From the NCBI RefSeq assembly GCF_014529535.1, contig NW_023503670.1:682001-746000 (forward strand): 64,000 nucleotides of DNA, read 5' to 3'. Numbering within the stretch: position 1 is the stretch's first letter; each line of letters opens with the position of its first letter. The position numbers and the translations under genes were made by a program. This DNA is from Bradysia coprophila (taxonomy: Eukaryota; Arthropoda; Insecta; Diptera; Sciaridae). Of this stretch, positions 54,008 to 64,000 are shown piece by piece. A model generated the notes under the pieces. That model searched no databases, was not told where the DNA came from, and was given only the letters and a program-made list of their open reading frames with translations.

Positions 54008-57000
54008 ATGTCTTGTGAAATTAAGTCTCTAGCCAAGCTCAGTGACCTAACGTATGTGCAAAAACTTCTTGGATTTTCTCAAGGTAACAATTTAACTAAC
54101 AGAAATGTCATCGTTGGTTCTTTGTTATTGTCTTGTGTACACCTAGTAACTCGTAAATATCCCGAATGTTTTTTCCATAGATGAAAATTGGCTGAACTCA
54201 GTGTTCTATTCGTTATCACCTACGGGTGAATTATTAGTCATCGCTCACGGTTCAAAATTTGTGCTGTTAACTTCTCGATGGAGCAACGAACAGACGACAT
54301 ACACTTACACGCTGAAATGTGAACTAGAAAATCCGAATGACATTATCACGTCGTTGATATGTCTGCCTATAGTCGGAACCACAAATGTTCAAGTGAGTGT
54401 TCGGAAGCGGTTCCAAATCGAATTGTTGTCTGATTGAATGTGAAATTGTACAGAATTCAGCCGAATGGACATGCATTGCCATTGGTCTGTCCTCTGGTGA
54501 GGCGAAATTTTACTCGGATTCGGGCATCGAACTATTTTCGCAACAATGGCACAACGAGGCAATTCATGCAATCAAAGCACAAAGTGGAAAGAAAATCAAC
54601 GAGGAGGTTCATGTATTCTATTTGAGCTGTGTGTGTATCATCCAAGGAAGTCACCTGTTCACCTTGCTGCGAAATATGAAAAATTTTCTGCAAAAATGTT
54701 CGTTAATCTGACGAACAGCGGACATTGCTCATTCTAATCAACTGTTCCAATTTCCAGCTAAGGCTAATGCGGACCTATCGCCCGGTCAAGAAACATTGCC
54801 ATGCCGAAAATGGGGATATGGCGGCAAAAATGTGATTATCAATGATGCTGTGGTTGTTGGTGCTCAAAAGACTTGTACGTTCGATCATTTACTTACGGCA
54901 AGGTAACAATTTCAAATGGCACAATTTGGTGAGATGGATTTTTGAACGAAATTTGTTCACGTTTTCAGTTTGGAGGGTGGATTCTATGCCAAATATAAAA
55001 GTGCGGCACCGCAAAGTTCACTTGTGATTGGTGTTGGTACAAAACCATTTGCTGGCTTCCACTGGGCAAAAGAGGGATTCGTTCAGCCAGTTTTAGCCGA
55101 TGTGGCGAGAGGTAAAGTAAAAGTTATTCTGTGTGGGTGACTGGAAAGTGGCACTGTAATCTAGGGTAGCTTTTTGTGGGAGCTGTTGACTGAATGAACT
55201 TAAATCAGTTGTGGAGCTTGGGTCGTGCATTCATTTCAATATTTTCTCCTTTCAGCTGTCGCAAGTAAAATCAAATCCGCATTGCCGTAAGTTGACCGCT
55301 AAGCGTTCGCCCGAATAATGATTTCCTTTATTCAAAACTTTAAATGTTGCAGAACCTGGTTCAGGTCGTCGACGCCACAGACCATTGAAACACCACCACC
55401 GCCAGTTCCAGCAGAACCTATGTCATTACGATTCGGCATTTGTGACTATCAGCGTACTGGAATATCGGTATGGTTAGCACCGAATAACCAGTTGGCTGCT
55501 GTAACCGACAATTTGGGACGCATCATCTTGGTCGACTGTTTCAAAGGGATCGCTTTGCGTGTGTGGAAAGGATACCGAGAAGCGCAATGCAGTTTCGTCA
55601 AAGTGAACGAAAAGTCATCGAAAGTAGCCAATTCAAATGATCGACGGCACGCAATGTTTCTCGTTATATTTGCACCTCGTCGGTCTTGCTTGGAAGTTTG
55701 GAGTCTGCAACGTGGACAGAAAATAGCTGCATTCAATGTTTCCAAATACGGCCAACTGATTTCGAATACACATCAGCTGATGGGCGCCACCGGATCATCG
55801 AAAGTTAAATACACAACGAACAATTGCATCTTTTTCGATCCATCCGATCAATCGCTGAAAGAAATAGCCATTCCGTTTCATTGTGCGATCACCGATTCGA
55901 ACTCAAAAACGGCCAAAGATTTGCACTTACTGCGAAGAATAAAAATGTGCCTACGTAGCGGTGATGGAACGGAAGATCAAGTGATCGACGAAATCTCATT
56001 TTCCTGCCGTAGCCTACAAACAGATGAGATTCGCTTACAATGCATTGAGATGCTGGTTAAGAACAATAAGGCCACGCCGAATATCATGAGTATCGTGTTG
56101 AAAGAGTTTCTGGCACAGATACCGGACGACGAAGCGTTCGACAATAGTAATCCCGACGATGACGACGATGTAAGTACAGAGGATCTACAAAAAATTCAAT
56201 TAAAAAACGTGGCCACGAATTACAGTCGATTGGTCGAATTCTATCACTATGCCACGTCAGACAGCTCAACGGATGATACGATGGTGATCGGCAGCGATAC
56301 GGAGAATAAATTTGATGATGATAATGAAGATGACGATGCGTCGAGAGCAGCGATTTCACATTTGCAAATGAACATGTCCGAACTGGAGAATTTGCAAAAG
56401 TTCGTTGATTTGGCTGCGCTGGAAAGGACAGCAACGGGACGTTATGGCAGGGTAACATTTCATGAAAAGGTCAAGTCGAACGCTTTCGTCGATTTTCTGG
56501 CGATTTTCGATTGCCAAGAGACGGACATTATGTTGCTGGATCGGAAGAAGAAAAACTTTTCGCAAGTGGGCTGTGAAATCTTCAAGAATTTTATGGAAAA
56601 AGGAAAAAGTCTGACCAAATTCTATGACAATGCGAGCCGTAGTTGCATCAGTGCAAATGATTTGATGACACTGTTTCTGAGCTACTGGTTGGATCGGCCG
56701 TTTTCTTACGCGAAAAGGTTCCGTTTGATTGCTGTACAGTTTTGTGAATGGGAAAATAATTTATTTTTGCTCTTTCAGTGAGGATCTTATAGTGGACTTA
56801 GGCCGTTTTACTGCAGTCATAGAAGAAATTTGTGCTTTAGCAACAGATGAAGTTACTTTCGAATACGATACGCTGTCCCTGTGGTGGCAGAACATACGAG
56901 AAACACTTCTGGAAAGTCCTTGTGCATTAATGAGCCTGTTGGCGGCGATGATGTGTCGTACGCATGCTGCTAGATATCGCAAACGTGAGGTAAGTTTTTC

Positions 57001-58853
57001 CGAAAAGAAGTTGGCAATTGAAATTGGACCAATTCATTCTCACTTCACTAGAACTCGAACGATTCCAACGAAGAGGACGTTGTTTGGGAACAGGTATCGC
57101 ACGAGTCCGCCCAATGGTCACTGTTGATCGGTAAATTAGAGGACATAGCCGTACTAAGCGCAATTTTAAGCTGTTCAAAGTTGTGTGAAGATGCCCAAGA
57201 ACCGACCTTACCGATCATTGACTACGAGCAGCCGGATGTGAGCTTATTTGCGATCGTCAGTGGTGGTAAAGGAATCTGCACAGAACTTGTAGCGAAATGG
57301 ATTTCTAGCTCTGGATGCAATCCGAAAATGTTACTCGAACCAGTTAGTGCTGACGGAATCGAAATCGAACATTCACGGGAGGTGAAGGAAAAAGCAATCG
57401 AAAATGCGACATTCAGCAATTACATCTTGATATTGAGGGAGCATTTTCCATTCAGTCTGCAGTCGGGCATTCTGCTATGTCAGCTGACATGGACGTATAT
57501 GTGTCAGTGGAGCAAAAATATGACGAACTTGGACTACATAAAGGCGGCCTTGGACTGTTTGGATGCGATCCGAGTATCGGACAACTTAATCAAACATGGG
57601 ATTTGTTGCATGATATGGAATGCTCACCTAAAAATTCCGCTGGAAGCGACCAAAAAACTGATTAACAAAACTGGCCGCTTGCCAAAGGAGAAATTGTGTC
57701 AGCAGGACATCGGCATATCTGATTCACTGGTGCCCGAAATGCTACAGCATTGCTCCAAATTCCTGAAACACTTTGCGTCTAGCATCGACGGAGTCAAAGT
57801 TGATTTGAAATACGAAGAGTTACTGCAAGATGGTCCAGTGCCATTGACCCTACTAGCTCTGCAACAAAACACGGTCACTATGGAACTGTTGAGGTTACAC
57901 ATGGAGCTAAACGATGTGCTGTACATCATTTCATCGCTTAGCATTAAATACTTCAAGCCGATACAAAGTCTCTTTGATGCAGTGTCAAATCAAAGTTTCT
58001 TTAGCGAAATCAATCGGAAATTGGACAACGATTTACCGCGACCCGATGTGATTCTGCAGAAAAAACGAACGGAATTTTTGTGCTTAGCCATTTCAGCCAC
58101 AATGGATTTGATACGAGAGGATATGCAGGGAATCTATTTGGACGATCATATCATGTGGATGGAAAAAATCGAAGAATTGGCCAATGACTGGGAACTGGGC
58201 ACAGCCGAGTTGAGAAAGCATCAGGTAAACGAGGAAGATTTAATCGACGCTATCATGCATCGGAATTGAATGTTTCCCTTTCTGTAGATTGTTGAACTGT
58301 ACGGTCACGGCTGGGATGAGTTTGCTGAAGATATCTTGGAATCCTGTTTAGATTCTCAGCAGCTCGGCTCGCTTCTACTAAAAATTGCCGGTCGCCGGCT
58401 TAACATTTATACAAGAAATTCGCCGACGAGATACGCTCAGGTCGCTTCAATTGGTCCGTTGGTATCCGATTTTTTGGACACACTTGTAAGTGTTGGCAAG
58501 ATATTTTACAGAAAATAGCGAAAACGTAAGCCTATTTTTGATGATTTGGCATGTTGTTTTGTTTTGAAAAATTCGATTTGTTTGTTTGTTTCCCTTTGTT
58601 TGATTTTTTACCACAACAAAACAACGATGGACGATAAAGGTGAATTAATGATCTTGATATGTTTCACACTTTACAGGACGACGGTTCTCAAGTGCAGGTA
58701 CATCGAACATCTGGTGACATTTCGCTGGACAAATTGACTAATCTTAGCGGTCACATCTTCAGACTTTTATCGGAAAAGAACAGTCGAGATCTACGCATCG
58801 CCGGACAATTATTCGATGCATGCAAAATTCTCAAAGAAAATCCAACGGAATAA
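54008..58853 (+). CDS. Rab3GAP2: Rab3 GTPase-activating protein regulatory subunit (Rab3GAP2)
   Basis: Non-catalytic subunit of the Rab3GAP complex, which acts as a GAP for Rab3 and as an exchange factor for Rab18 at the ER. Exons 54008-54083, 54181-54392, 54454-54697, 54758-54902, 54969-55111, 55256-55286, 55353-56717, 56779-56989, 57052-58224, 58288-58485, 58677-58853 give 1324 residues (human about 1390). The N-terminal part is WD40-like, with WTCIAIGLSSGEAKFYSDSG and GGFYAKY. NNQLAAVTDNLGRIILVD, WKGYREAQ and APRRSCLEVWS are diagnostic. The C-terminal half is helical. An Asp-rich insert (PDDDDDVSTED) lies in exon 7. The donors at 54698 (GTTCGT) and 56718 (GTTCCG) are weak and set by frame. 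AATAAA at 59011-59016. Confidence 0.93.
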
Positions 58854-59413
58854 GTGAAGTGAAATTCGTCCGGTAAAGATTCAATAATGCGGAATTCGCC
58901 TATGTTAACGGTTTTACCTGTTCACGTGAAATGTTTATTTTAAAAACGCCTAGCGCACGCACACACCAGTTTTTCTTTCCTTCCTTTTTGTTTAATTTAT
59001 GAGTCACGTTAATAAAATGTAAAATAAACCGAAATGGTCTTTGCGTTCGAAAGTGGAGAATGTTGTGACGAGAACGAGAACGCGTAGTTGGTCCTTATTC
59101 CTGCTGGTGGAATCGACTTTAAGGACACCAAAAACTCACAACTTCCTTCTGGAGCCAATTTTATTGGTGTTTTAGTTTTTGAGAGTCGAGATAAGGCAAA
59201 AACCTTAAAATCTAAGCAAATTTCTAACACTTCACATCTAGGAATATTTTTGAGACAACATTTCTCGTATTTTCCTAGGTTTTTCCACATTTTTACGACT
59301 TTTCCAAATTTCCCCAAAAACAATTTCTGGAAAATTATGGATCTGTGAAAATTTAAGAAAGTATGGGGAATGTGACTGGTATTATCACCCAGGAATAATC
59401 ACACGGCTCAATA
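58854..59413. other. Rab3GAP2 3' flank; no gene seen
   Basis: Contains poly(A) signals (59011 and 59022), then sequence of unknown origin leading into a foldback. Confidence 0.4.
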
Positions 59414-60202
59414 AGAATTTTATTAAATAGCCTCAATACGAACAACACACACTCTACGGATAATAGCGGCAGAGTCAAAATGACCCAAAATTATATCGGC
59501 TAAATTTGAAGTTTTTGGACAAAATGATGTATGGACGACTTGTTCATTATCCAAAATAAGGGGCACCTTCCATACAACACTTTTCGATTGGACCACGGGA
59601 ACCACCCGGAACCACCCGGAACCCGAGGGGTAACTCACTTCTAGATTAAATGGATTAAATGGATTAAATGGATTAAATGGATTAAATGGATTAAATGGTA
59701 TTAAATGGATTTCCATTTTACCAAATACTGTAAAAGTCTCAAAAATTGTTGATTTTGATCAAACTACTCACTACAACTCATACTACAATGTTTAAAAGCG
59801 AAAAAATCCACTTTTAGGAGTTTTTGATGTAAAGTGGATTAAATGGATTAAATGGATTAAATAAATTTAATACCATTTTTAACAAAAAAAAACTTTCCTA
59901 TACCTCACGAGTACTTAAACGAGCTGGGGATCGTGCAAATCTATTTTTCGCAATTACTTTACAAATTTTTCAGGTGGGTAGCCTAATTATTTCGGTAAAA
60001 CTAAAAAAATATTTTTGGATTAAATGGATTAAATGGATTAAATGGATTAAATGGATTTAATGGATTTAATGGATTAAATGGATTAAATGGAAGTGCGTCA
60101 CCCCTCGCTGGAACCACTTGCAAAAATCAAGCAAAATTTCGACTCTGCCGCTATTATCCGTAGAGTGTGTGTTGTTTGTATTGAGGCTATTTAAATTTTA
60201 TC
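59414..60202. mobile_element. Foldback element with GGATTAAAT arrays
   Basis: Inverted arms of about 66 bp (59414-59481 and 60134-60202) share CACACACTCTACGGATAATA and GCGGCAGAGTC. A second inverted pair, CGAGGGGTAACTCACTTC at 59624-59641 and GAAGTGCGTCACCCCTCG at 60090-60107, brackets three direct arrays of GGATTAAAT (59644-59710, 59835-59862, 60016-60090). No coding sequence of its own. Confidence 0.75.
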
Positions 60203-60231
60203 AGCCGGTGAGTTATCCAAGAAATTATCAC

Positions 60232-61211
60232 CCAGTTAAAATCAATCAAAATGCGCTGTCATGCTACAGAGAAATGCCAAATCTTCAATGGTTCTGTGAT
60301 GGCTGTATCTTTCAAACACGCTCGACCAATATTTCGTCTCCGCCATTCAAGAAATTCAATTCAACCGTAGTTACTCCATCATCATTGTCTTCGTACGTCC
60401 AACGATCGCTCACTGCTGCCAAACGTAAATCAATTCGGCATCCGTTTAGGAATGCAACACCATTTAACGGTTCCGTGTCTTTGGCAACCCGATTGCCGAA
60501 CGTCGAAGTTATCGCCGAATCCAAGCCGCCGAATAATTCCACAGATTGTAAAGACATTCGGAAGGAAATGAGTAATTCTCCATCAACAAGCAAAATGCAA
60601 CCCGAAAATCATTTAGTCGAGTCTCTTAGTAGTGCCGCTCAATCCAGATCCGCAGATTTTGGAGAAACTTACGGGCAGCCATCCGAACTCGATACCCTAA
60701 CCGCTACTTCTGGTTCCTTTGCTGAGGTGATAATCAAACAGTCAACTCCTGAACCAGTACCTGCCAAAGGCAAAGACGTAACAACTCAATCGCAAAATCA
60801 TCCAATTCAGCCACAACGTTTTGTTTCACCGCCATCCGAGACACACAAGGTAGCCTATGTGTCCAAATTGCATCCGACTACTACTGAGACTGAGGTTGTC
60901 AATTATTTACTAGACCATAACGTTATATCGTCGGCAGATGAAGTGTCGTGTAAGGATTTAGTTTCGCCCTACGTAGATATTGATACCGTTAGCTTTGTGT
61001 CCTTCAAAATCACTGTTATTTCAAAAATTTTTGACTCTGTTATTGAAAGTAAATTGTGGCCCGGAAACGTTGTTGCTCTGGAATTTGTAAAACGCTAGCA
61101 GCAAGTGAATTTTGTAATGTTTAGTCGTCTCGTTTTAAGAAATATTGTAAGTAGTCAGGGGGCGTTTCGCCATTAATGAAATGAATAAATAAATAAATAA
61201 ATTAATTAATT
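60232..61211 (+). mobile_element. LINE-derived ORF1-only retrocopy
   Basis: An open frame runs to a stop at 61098. Its start, WFCDGC after SCYREMPNLQ, is the end of a PHD-like zinc finger; a Ser/Pro-rich middle follows; the last ~80 residues (AYVSKLHPTTTETEVVNYLL ... VALEFVKR) match the C-terminal RRM-like domain of CR1/Jockey-group ORF1 proteins. Only about 75 bases separate the stop from a (AATA)n LINE-type tail at 61177-61211, and no endonuclease or reverse transcriptase is present. The 5' part of the finger is missing and the upstream frame comes from the neighbouring foldback, so it is 5' truncated. A host-domesticated gene is possible but not shown. Confidence 0.65.
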
Positions 61212-61337
61212 GGAATTGTCATCCGCGGAATTATAGCAAGGATCAATGGGGATTATCTCCCATGGAATTAATATACGGGAAATATCACCCAGGTCAATTG
61301 AGTCGGGTGATAATTCCACGGGTGATAATTCCTATTG

Positions 61338-61890
61338 TGCTCACGGTGCGGTTGAAGAAATTTTAACTGAGCATTTCGATGCACTTTTGATATTTTTGGA
61401 TATTATTAGTCATACACAAAATTTCGCATTTCAGAATAAACCATTTTAATGACAAAAAGATTTAATAAGGGTGTTTCAGGTGCCTTTGAAACCTGCAAAT
61501 TTTACCAAATATGAGAGAAAAACTTTGAGCTACTGTCGGCCTCTACGTAGTTGGTCTTCAAAAATTTGGTCATTGGTAGTGAAAATGTTGCAAGCTCTAC
61601 TGCTAGAACCATTTATTAGCGTCATATCTCAAGTATCCACGCCTCTTGCCTCTATGATTGTTTGAAAATCATCTTTTTCCAACTTTAGCGTGTCTCTTCA
61701 CTTGCACTTAGGGTACCAAATTACCACTCTCTCTACTCTCTGTAGACAGGATGGGCTATGCACCAATGTCACCGACGGTACGGATGAAAATCAAAAATTT
61801 TTGTGGAGCCTATTTCAGGGCTCCTAGCTGACTAATAATATCAAATATCGAAATGCTCAGTTAAAATTCATTCAACCGCACCGTGTGCTG
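61338..61890. mobile_element. Foldback element of 553 bp
   Basis: Left arm 61338-61413 and right arm 61828-61890 are inverted, sharing CACGGTGCGGTTGAA and TTTTAACTGAGCATTTCGAT. GGGTGATAAT/ATTATCACCC words occur repeatedly around it (59380, 60225, 61277, 61308, 61317), linking it to the foldback at 59414. Confidence 0.7.
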
Positions 61891-62374
61891 CATTTTAATC
61901 ACTGGAGGATAATTCCAATTTTTTGAAGTCCGAGGTGATAATACATTTCGTCAAATGAACAAATTTCCGGCCTCATCGAGGCTGCCTCAACACGAATTTG
62001 AAAACAAACTGAACACGTTCCAACGAAGAGTCAGGTTCATCAGGTTCTCAATCTCTTCCATTTTACTCTACATTTATCGGAATCTTTAAATTAATCAACT
62101 GAGAACCTTCAAGAAACCGAACACCAGTTTTAACAAGTATTTTACCTTATTAAGAGAACCCTAGGCACAGAGTTACACGTTTTTGTTGTCGTAGCTGTCG
62201 ATATCCGAAAATAGAAACAAAATTGCTGTAATTCCACAATCTGAACAGATTTTTTTATTGGAATCAACAACAATTCATCGAAATGTACATTGTAAGCTGA
62301 ATTCTCTCATATTAATTAAACATCGACCCGATTTGAAACGTTACGAAATTACTGGTTGCCTAGCCTTCATTGAT
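61891..62374. other. COX4 3' flank; no other gene seen
   Basis: Contains the likely COX4 poly(A) signal AATAAA (-) at 62254-62259. Otherwise no feature. Confidence 0.45.
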
Positions 62375-63082
62375 CTACTTCCATCTCTTGTTTTCGTAGT
62401 CCCATTTGGACGCTAATCCTTGAACTGGATTCACCTCCAAATCCAACATACGTTTCAGCTGGGCTTTCTGTGAGGCCTCACTGAATGATTCTGGTCGTTC
62501 ATCGTAGACTAAGAAATTTTCCGATTGAAATGGCATCGGTGCGATAATATTTCAACGATTGTACTTACTACATGTGTTCATCCAAATGGTGACCAGTAAA
62601 GCCAATCCTGAGGCGACAAAAATGCCAGCAATGCATAATTTCCAGTCACCGGTTGGTGCTTGGAATTCAGCGAAAGTCTGGCAGAATGATGCACGATACA
62701 AAGCTTTCTTTTCGTGGACACTCATTTTATTCCAATCTCCCTTTTCCTTCTCTCTTAAAGCCTGTTTCAACAAGAAAATTAGTTACTACCGAACTTTGTC
62801 ATCGCAATTGTCTTCCAAAGCAACACCGACCTTGATTTCGGGTGTATCTTCGCGGAAACGTACTGGTGGCATTGGATAATGCAAATTGTCATGATAGACC
62901 GGGTAGCCATTCCAGCCATAACTACAAATTAACGAAACGTGATTATGCGGTTTCTATAAGCTTTTAGGCTGTACATACCCGACGACTTCACGAGTACCGA
63001 TACGATCGGTGTAAAGTGTTCGGGCGCAAACAGGAGTCTTAGCACCCTGCTTCATTGACATAGCCATCAGACGTAAAGCCAT
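62375..63082 (-). CDS. COX4: Cytochrome c oxidase subunit 4
   Basis: Nuclear-encoded subunit IV of respiratory complex IV in the inner mitochondrial membrane. Exons 63082-62979, 62921-62831, 62761-62569, 62508-62375 give 173 residues. The presequence MALRLMAMSMKQ is basic and amphipathic. YTDRIGTREVVGYGWNG, ALREKEKGDW, EKKALYRASFCQTFAEF, one membrane helix (about WKLCIAGIFVASGLALLVTI) and the ending NPVQGLASKWDYENKRWK are typical of the insect protein. The donor after PEIK is a weak GTCGGT, fixed by frame and by the ALREKEKGDW acceptor. The start exon opens at an acceptor at about 63101, so the promoter and a 5' untranslated exon lie further upstream. Confidence 0.95.
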
Positions 63083-63100
63083 GTTTGGTAATGTGTATGG

Positions 63101-64000
63101 CTGTAAAAGAAAAATATTTTGATTTTGAATTTAAACCATTTGCCGACATCGACAGACGTAACATTTTCACATTAAGAACTGTCAAGTGAGGGTTACATAA
63201 CAGAATTAATTTTTCCTTAAAAATGCAAACGTAAATGAAGGATTCAGCCGATCTCTAGTCAATTGATATTAGAAAAACAGTTTGTTTGAACGCTAAATGG
63301 ATGGATCGGTGATAATAATTGGCAAAAATAAATTGATTGAAGGAGGAAATTGGTCGACCAAAGAAAATCAATAAGTCAAATTGCGTTCATGGAGTAGCGT
63401 TGTAGCTACTTGTGTATCTAATATTTACAATTTGTCGTATTATACGTAACCTTGTGGAAAATATAATTCGGAAAACTTTTCAATTTTAACTAAGATCAGC
63501 AAGTTAAATTTTTTGATGTTACTCACTTCTTTCTGCCTTTATCGGAAAAAATAAGATGGCCGACACGGCTGGTGTCTGACTTTTACGACGTCAAAAACTG
63601 TATATTATTTTGTCGACCCAACCAAAAAATTATGAGTTGTTGACTCGATTTCACTCATTGCTAAATAGTTTTTCCTGTTTTTCCGAACCGCTTTGAATTT
63701 TACAAGGTTTCTAAAACTATCAACGCATATTTTGATGCTTGCGGTAATGCAGCGCGTCATTACTGTCTCTCCCAAAATCGGTATTTCCGTATTTTCTTGC
63801 TTGAAAATTATTACTTTGACATAATATCTGGTGTGTTCTTCTAACATCATTGGTGTAAGATATCGTCCTCGCTTTCGATTTGAACTCGTCACTAATTCCT
63901 GAGCAAATTAATAAATTACGTTTCATTCGACAGGACCGAAAATGAGGCATTTTTAATTATTTACTCGGATTTTCGTCTCTACGTGAATTGCCTGCGTTAC
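63101..64000. other. COX4 upstream region; no gene seen
   Basis: AT-rich to the window end. The - strand frame at 63605-63892 has no motif I recognise and overlaps another frame, so it is not called. Confidence 0.4.

Noticed and set aside
57222-57419. Frames opposite the Rab3GAP2 exons (55449-57956, - strand)
   Set aside because: All are antisense shadows of conserved Rab3GAP2 codons.
60118-60231. N-terminal part of the long frame at 60118-61098 as part of the LINE protein
   Set aside because: These bases belong to the right arm of the foldback at 59414-60202, so the first ~40 codons are a chance extension.
1-64000. CRISPR arrays, bacterial operons, LTR or virus-like elements
   Set aside because: The tandem repeats present are satellites or transposon parts; no capsid, protease, envelope or integrase frame and no LTR pair was recognised.

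Overview
This is a stretch of an insect nuclear genome, most likely a nematoceran fly such as a fungus gnat. It is AT-rich. Its introns are short with GT...AG borders, poly(A) signals are AATAAA, and every gene with a recognisable family has a clear insect counterpart. The exact species is an inference. I see no bacterial operon, CRISPR array, rRNA or convincing tRNA, and no LTR or virus-like element.

Layout. 1-12.8 kb: the + strand RNA helicase DHX35, with its 5' end at or beyond the window edge. Its roughly 9.2 kb intron carries an intronless gene for ceramide phosphoethanolamine synthase (CPES) on the same strand, a decayed DDE transposon and a dense group of MITEs. 12.9-16.2 kb: inositol polyphosphate multikinase (IPMK/Ipk2) on the - strand, tail to tail with DHX35, with hAT-type MITEs in its introns. 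18.3-20.0 kb: one inverted-repeat element interrupted by another. 20.2-24.1 kb: two tandem - strand 3-hydroxyacyl-CoA dehydrogenase (HADH) genes; only the upstream one has a presequence-like N terminus. 26.1-27.2 kb: a short single-exon PPP1R21 homologue (-). 29.4-29.9 kb: a small acidic helical protein of unknown role (-). 37.3-38.1 kb: Rab30 (+). 41.3-42.5 kb: a three-exon gene for a small Cys-rich membrane protein that I do not recognise (+). 44.3-45.7 and 50.6-52.0 kb: two recently duplicated GT92 glycosyltransferases (-), separated by about 4.8 kb full of repeats. 54.0-58.9 kb: the Rab3-GAP regulatory subunit (+). 59.4-61.9 kb: foldback repeats with GGATTAAAT arrays and a LINE ORF1-only retrocopy. 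62.4-63.1 kb: cytochrome c oxidase subunit 4 (-).

The genes are housekeeping and do not form one pathway: RNA processing, sphingolipid synthesis, inositol phosphates, beta-oxidation, endosome and Golgi traffic (PPP1R21, Rab30, Rab3GAP2), glycan extension and respiration. The distinctive content is the repeat landscape. It holds at least nine families of short inverted-repeat elements, several with readable target-site duplications (7 bp, 8 bp or TA), elements nested in elements, a 40-bp element that is almost only its two ends, and element families that carry microsatellites or tandem arrays inside them. I found no clear new multi-gene system. The best novelty candidates are the unrecognised membrane protein, the presequence-less HADH, the GT92 pair with a diverged stem, and the 7-bp-TSD MITE families.
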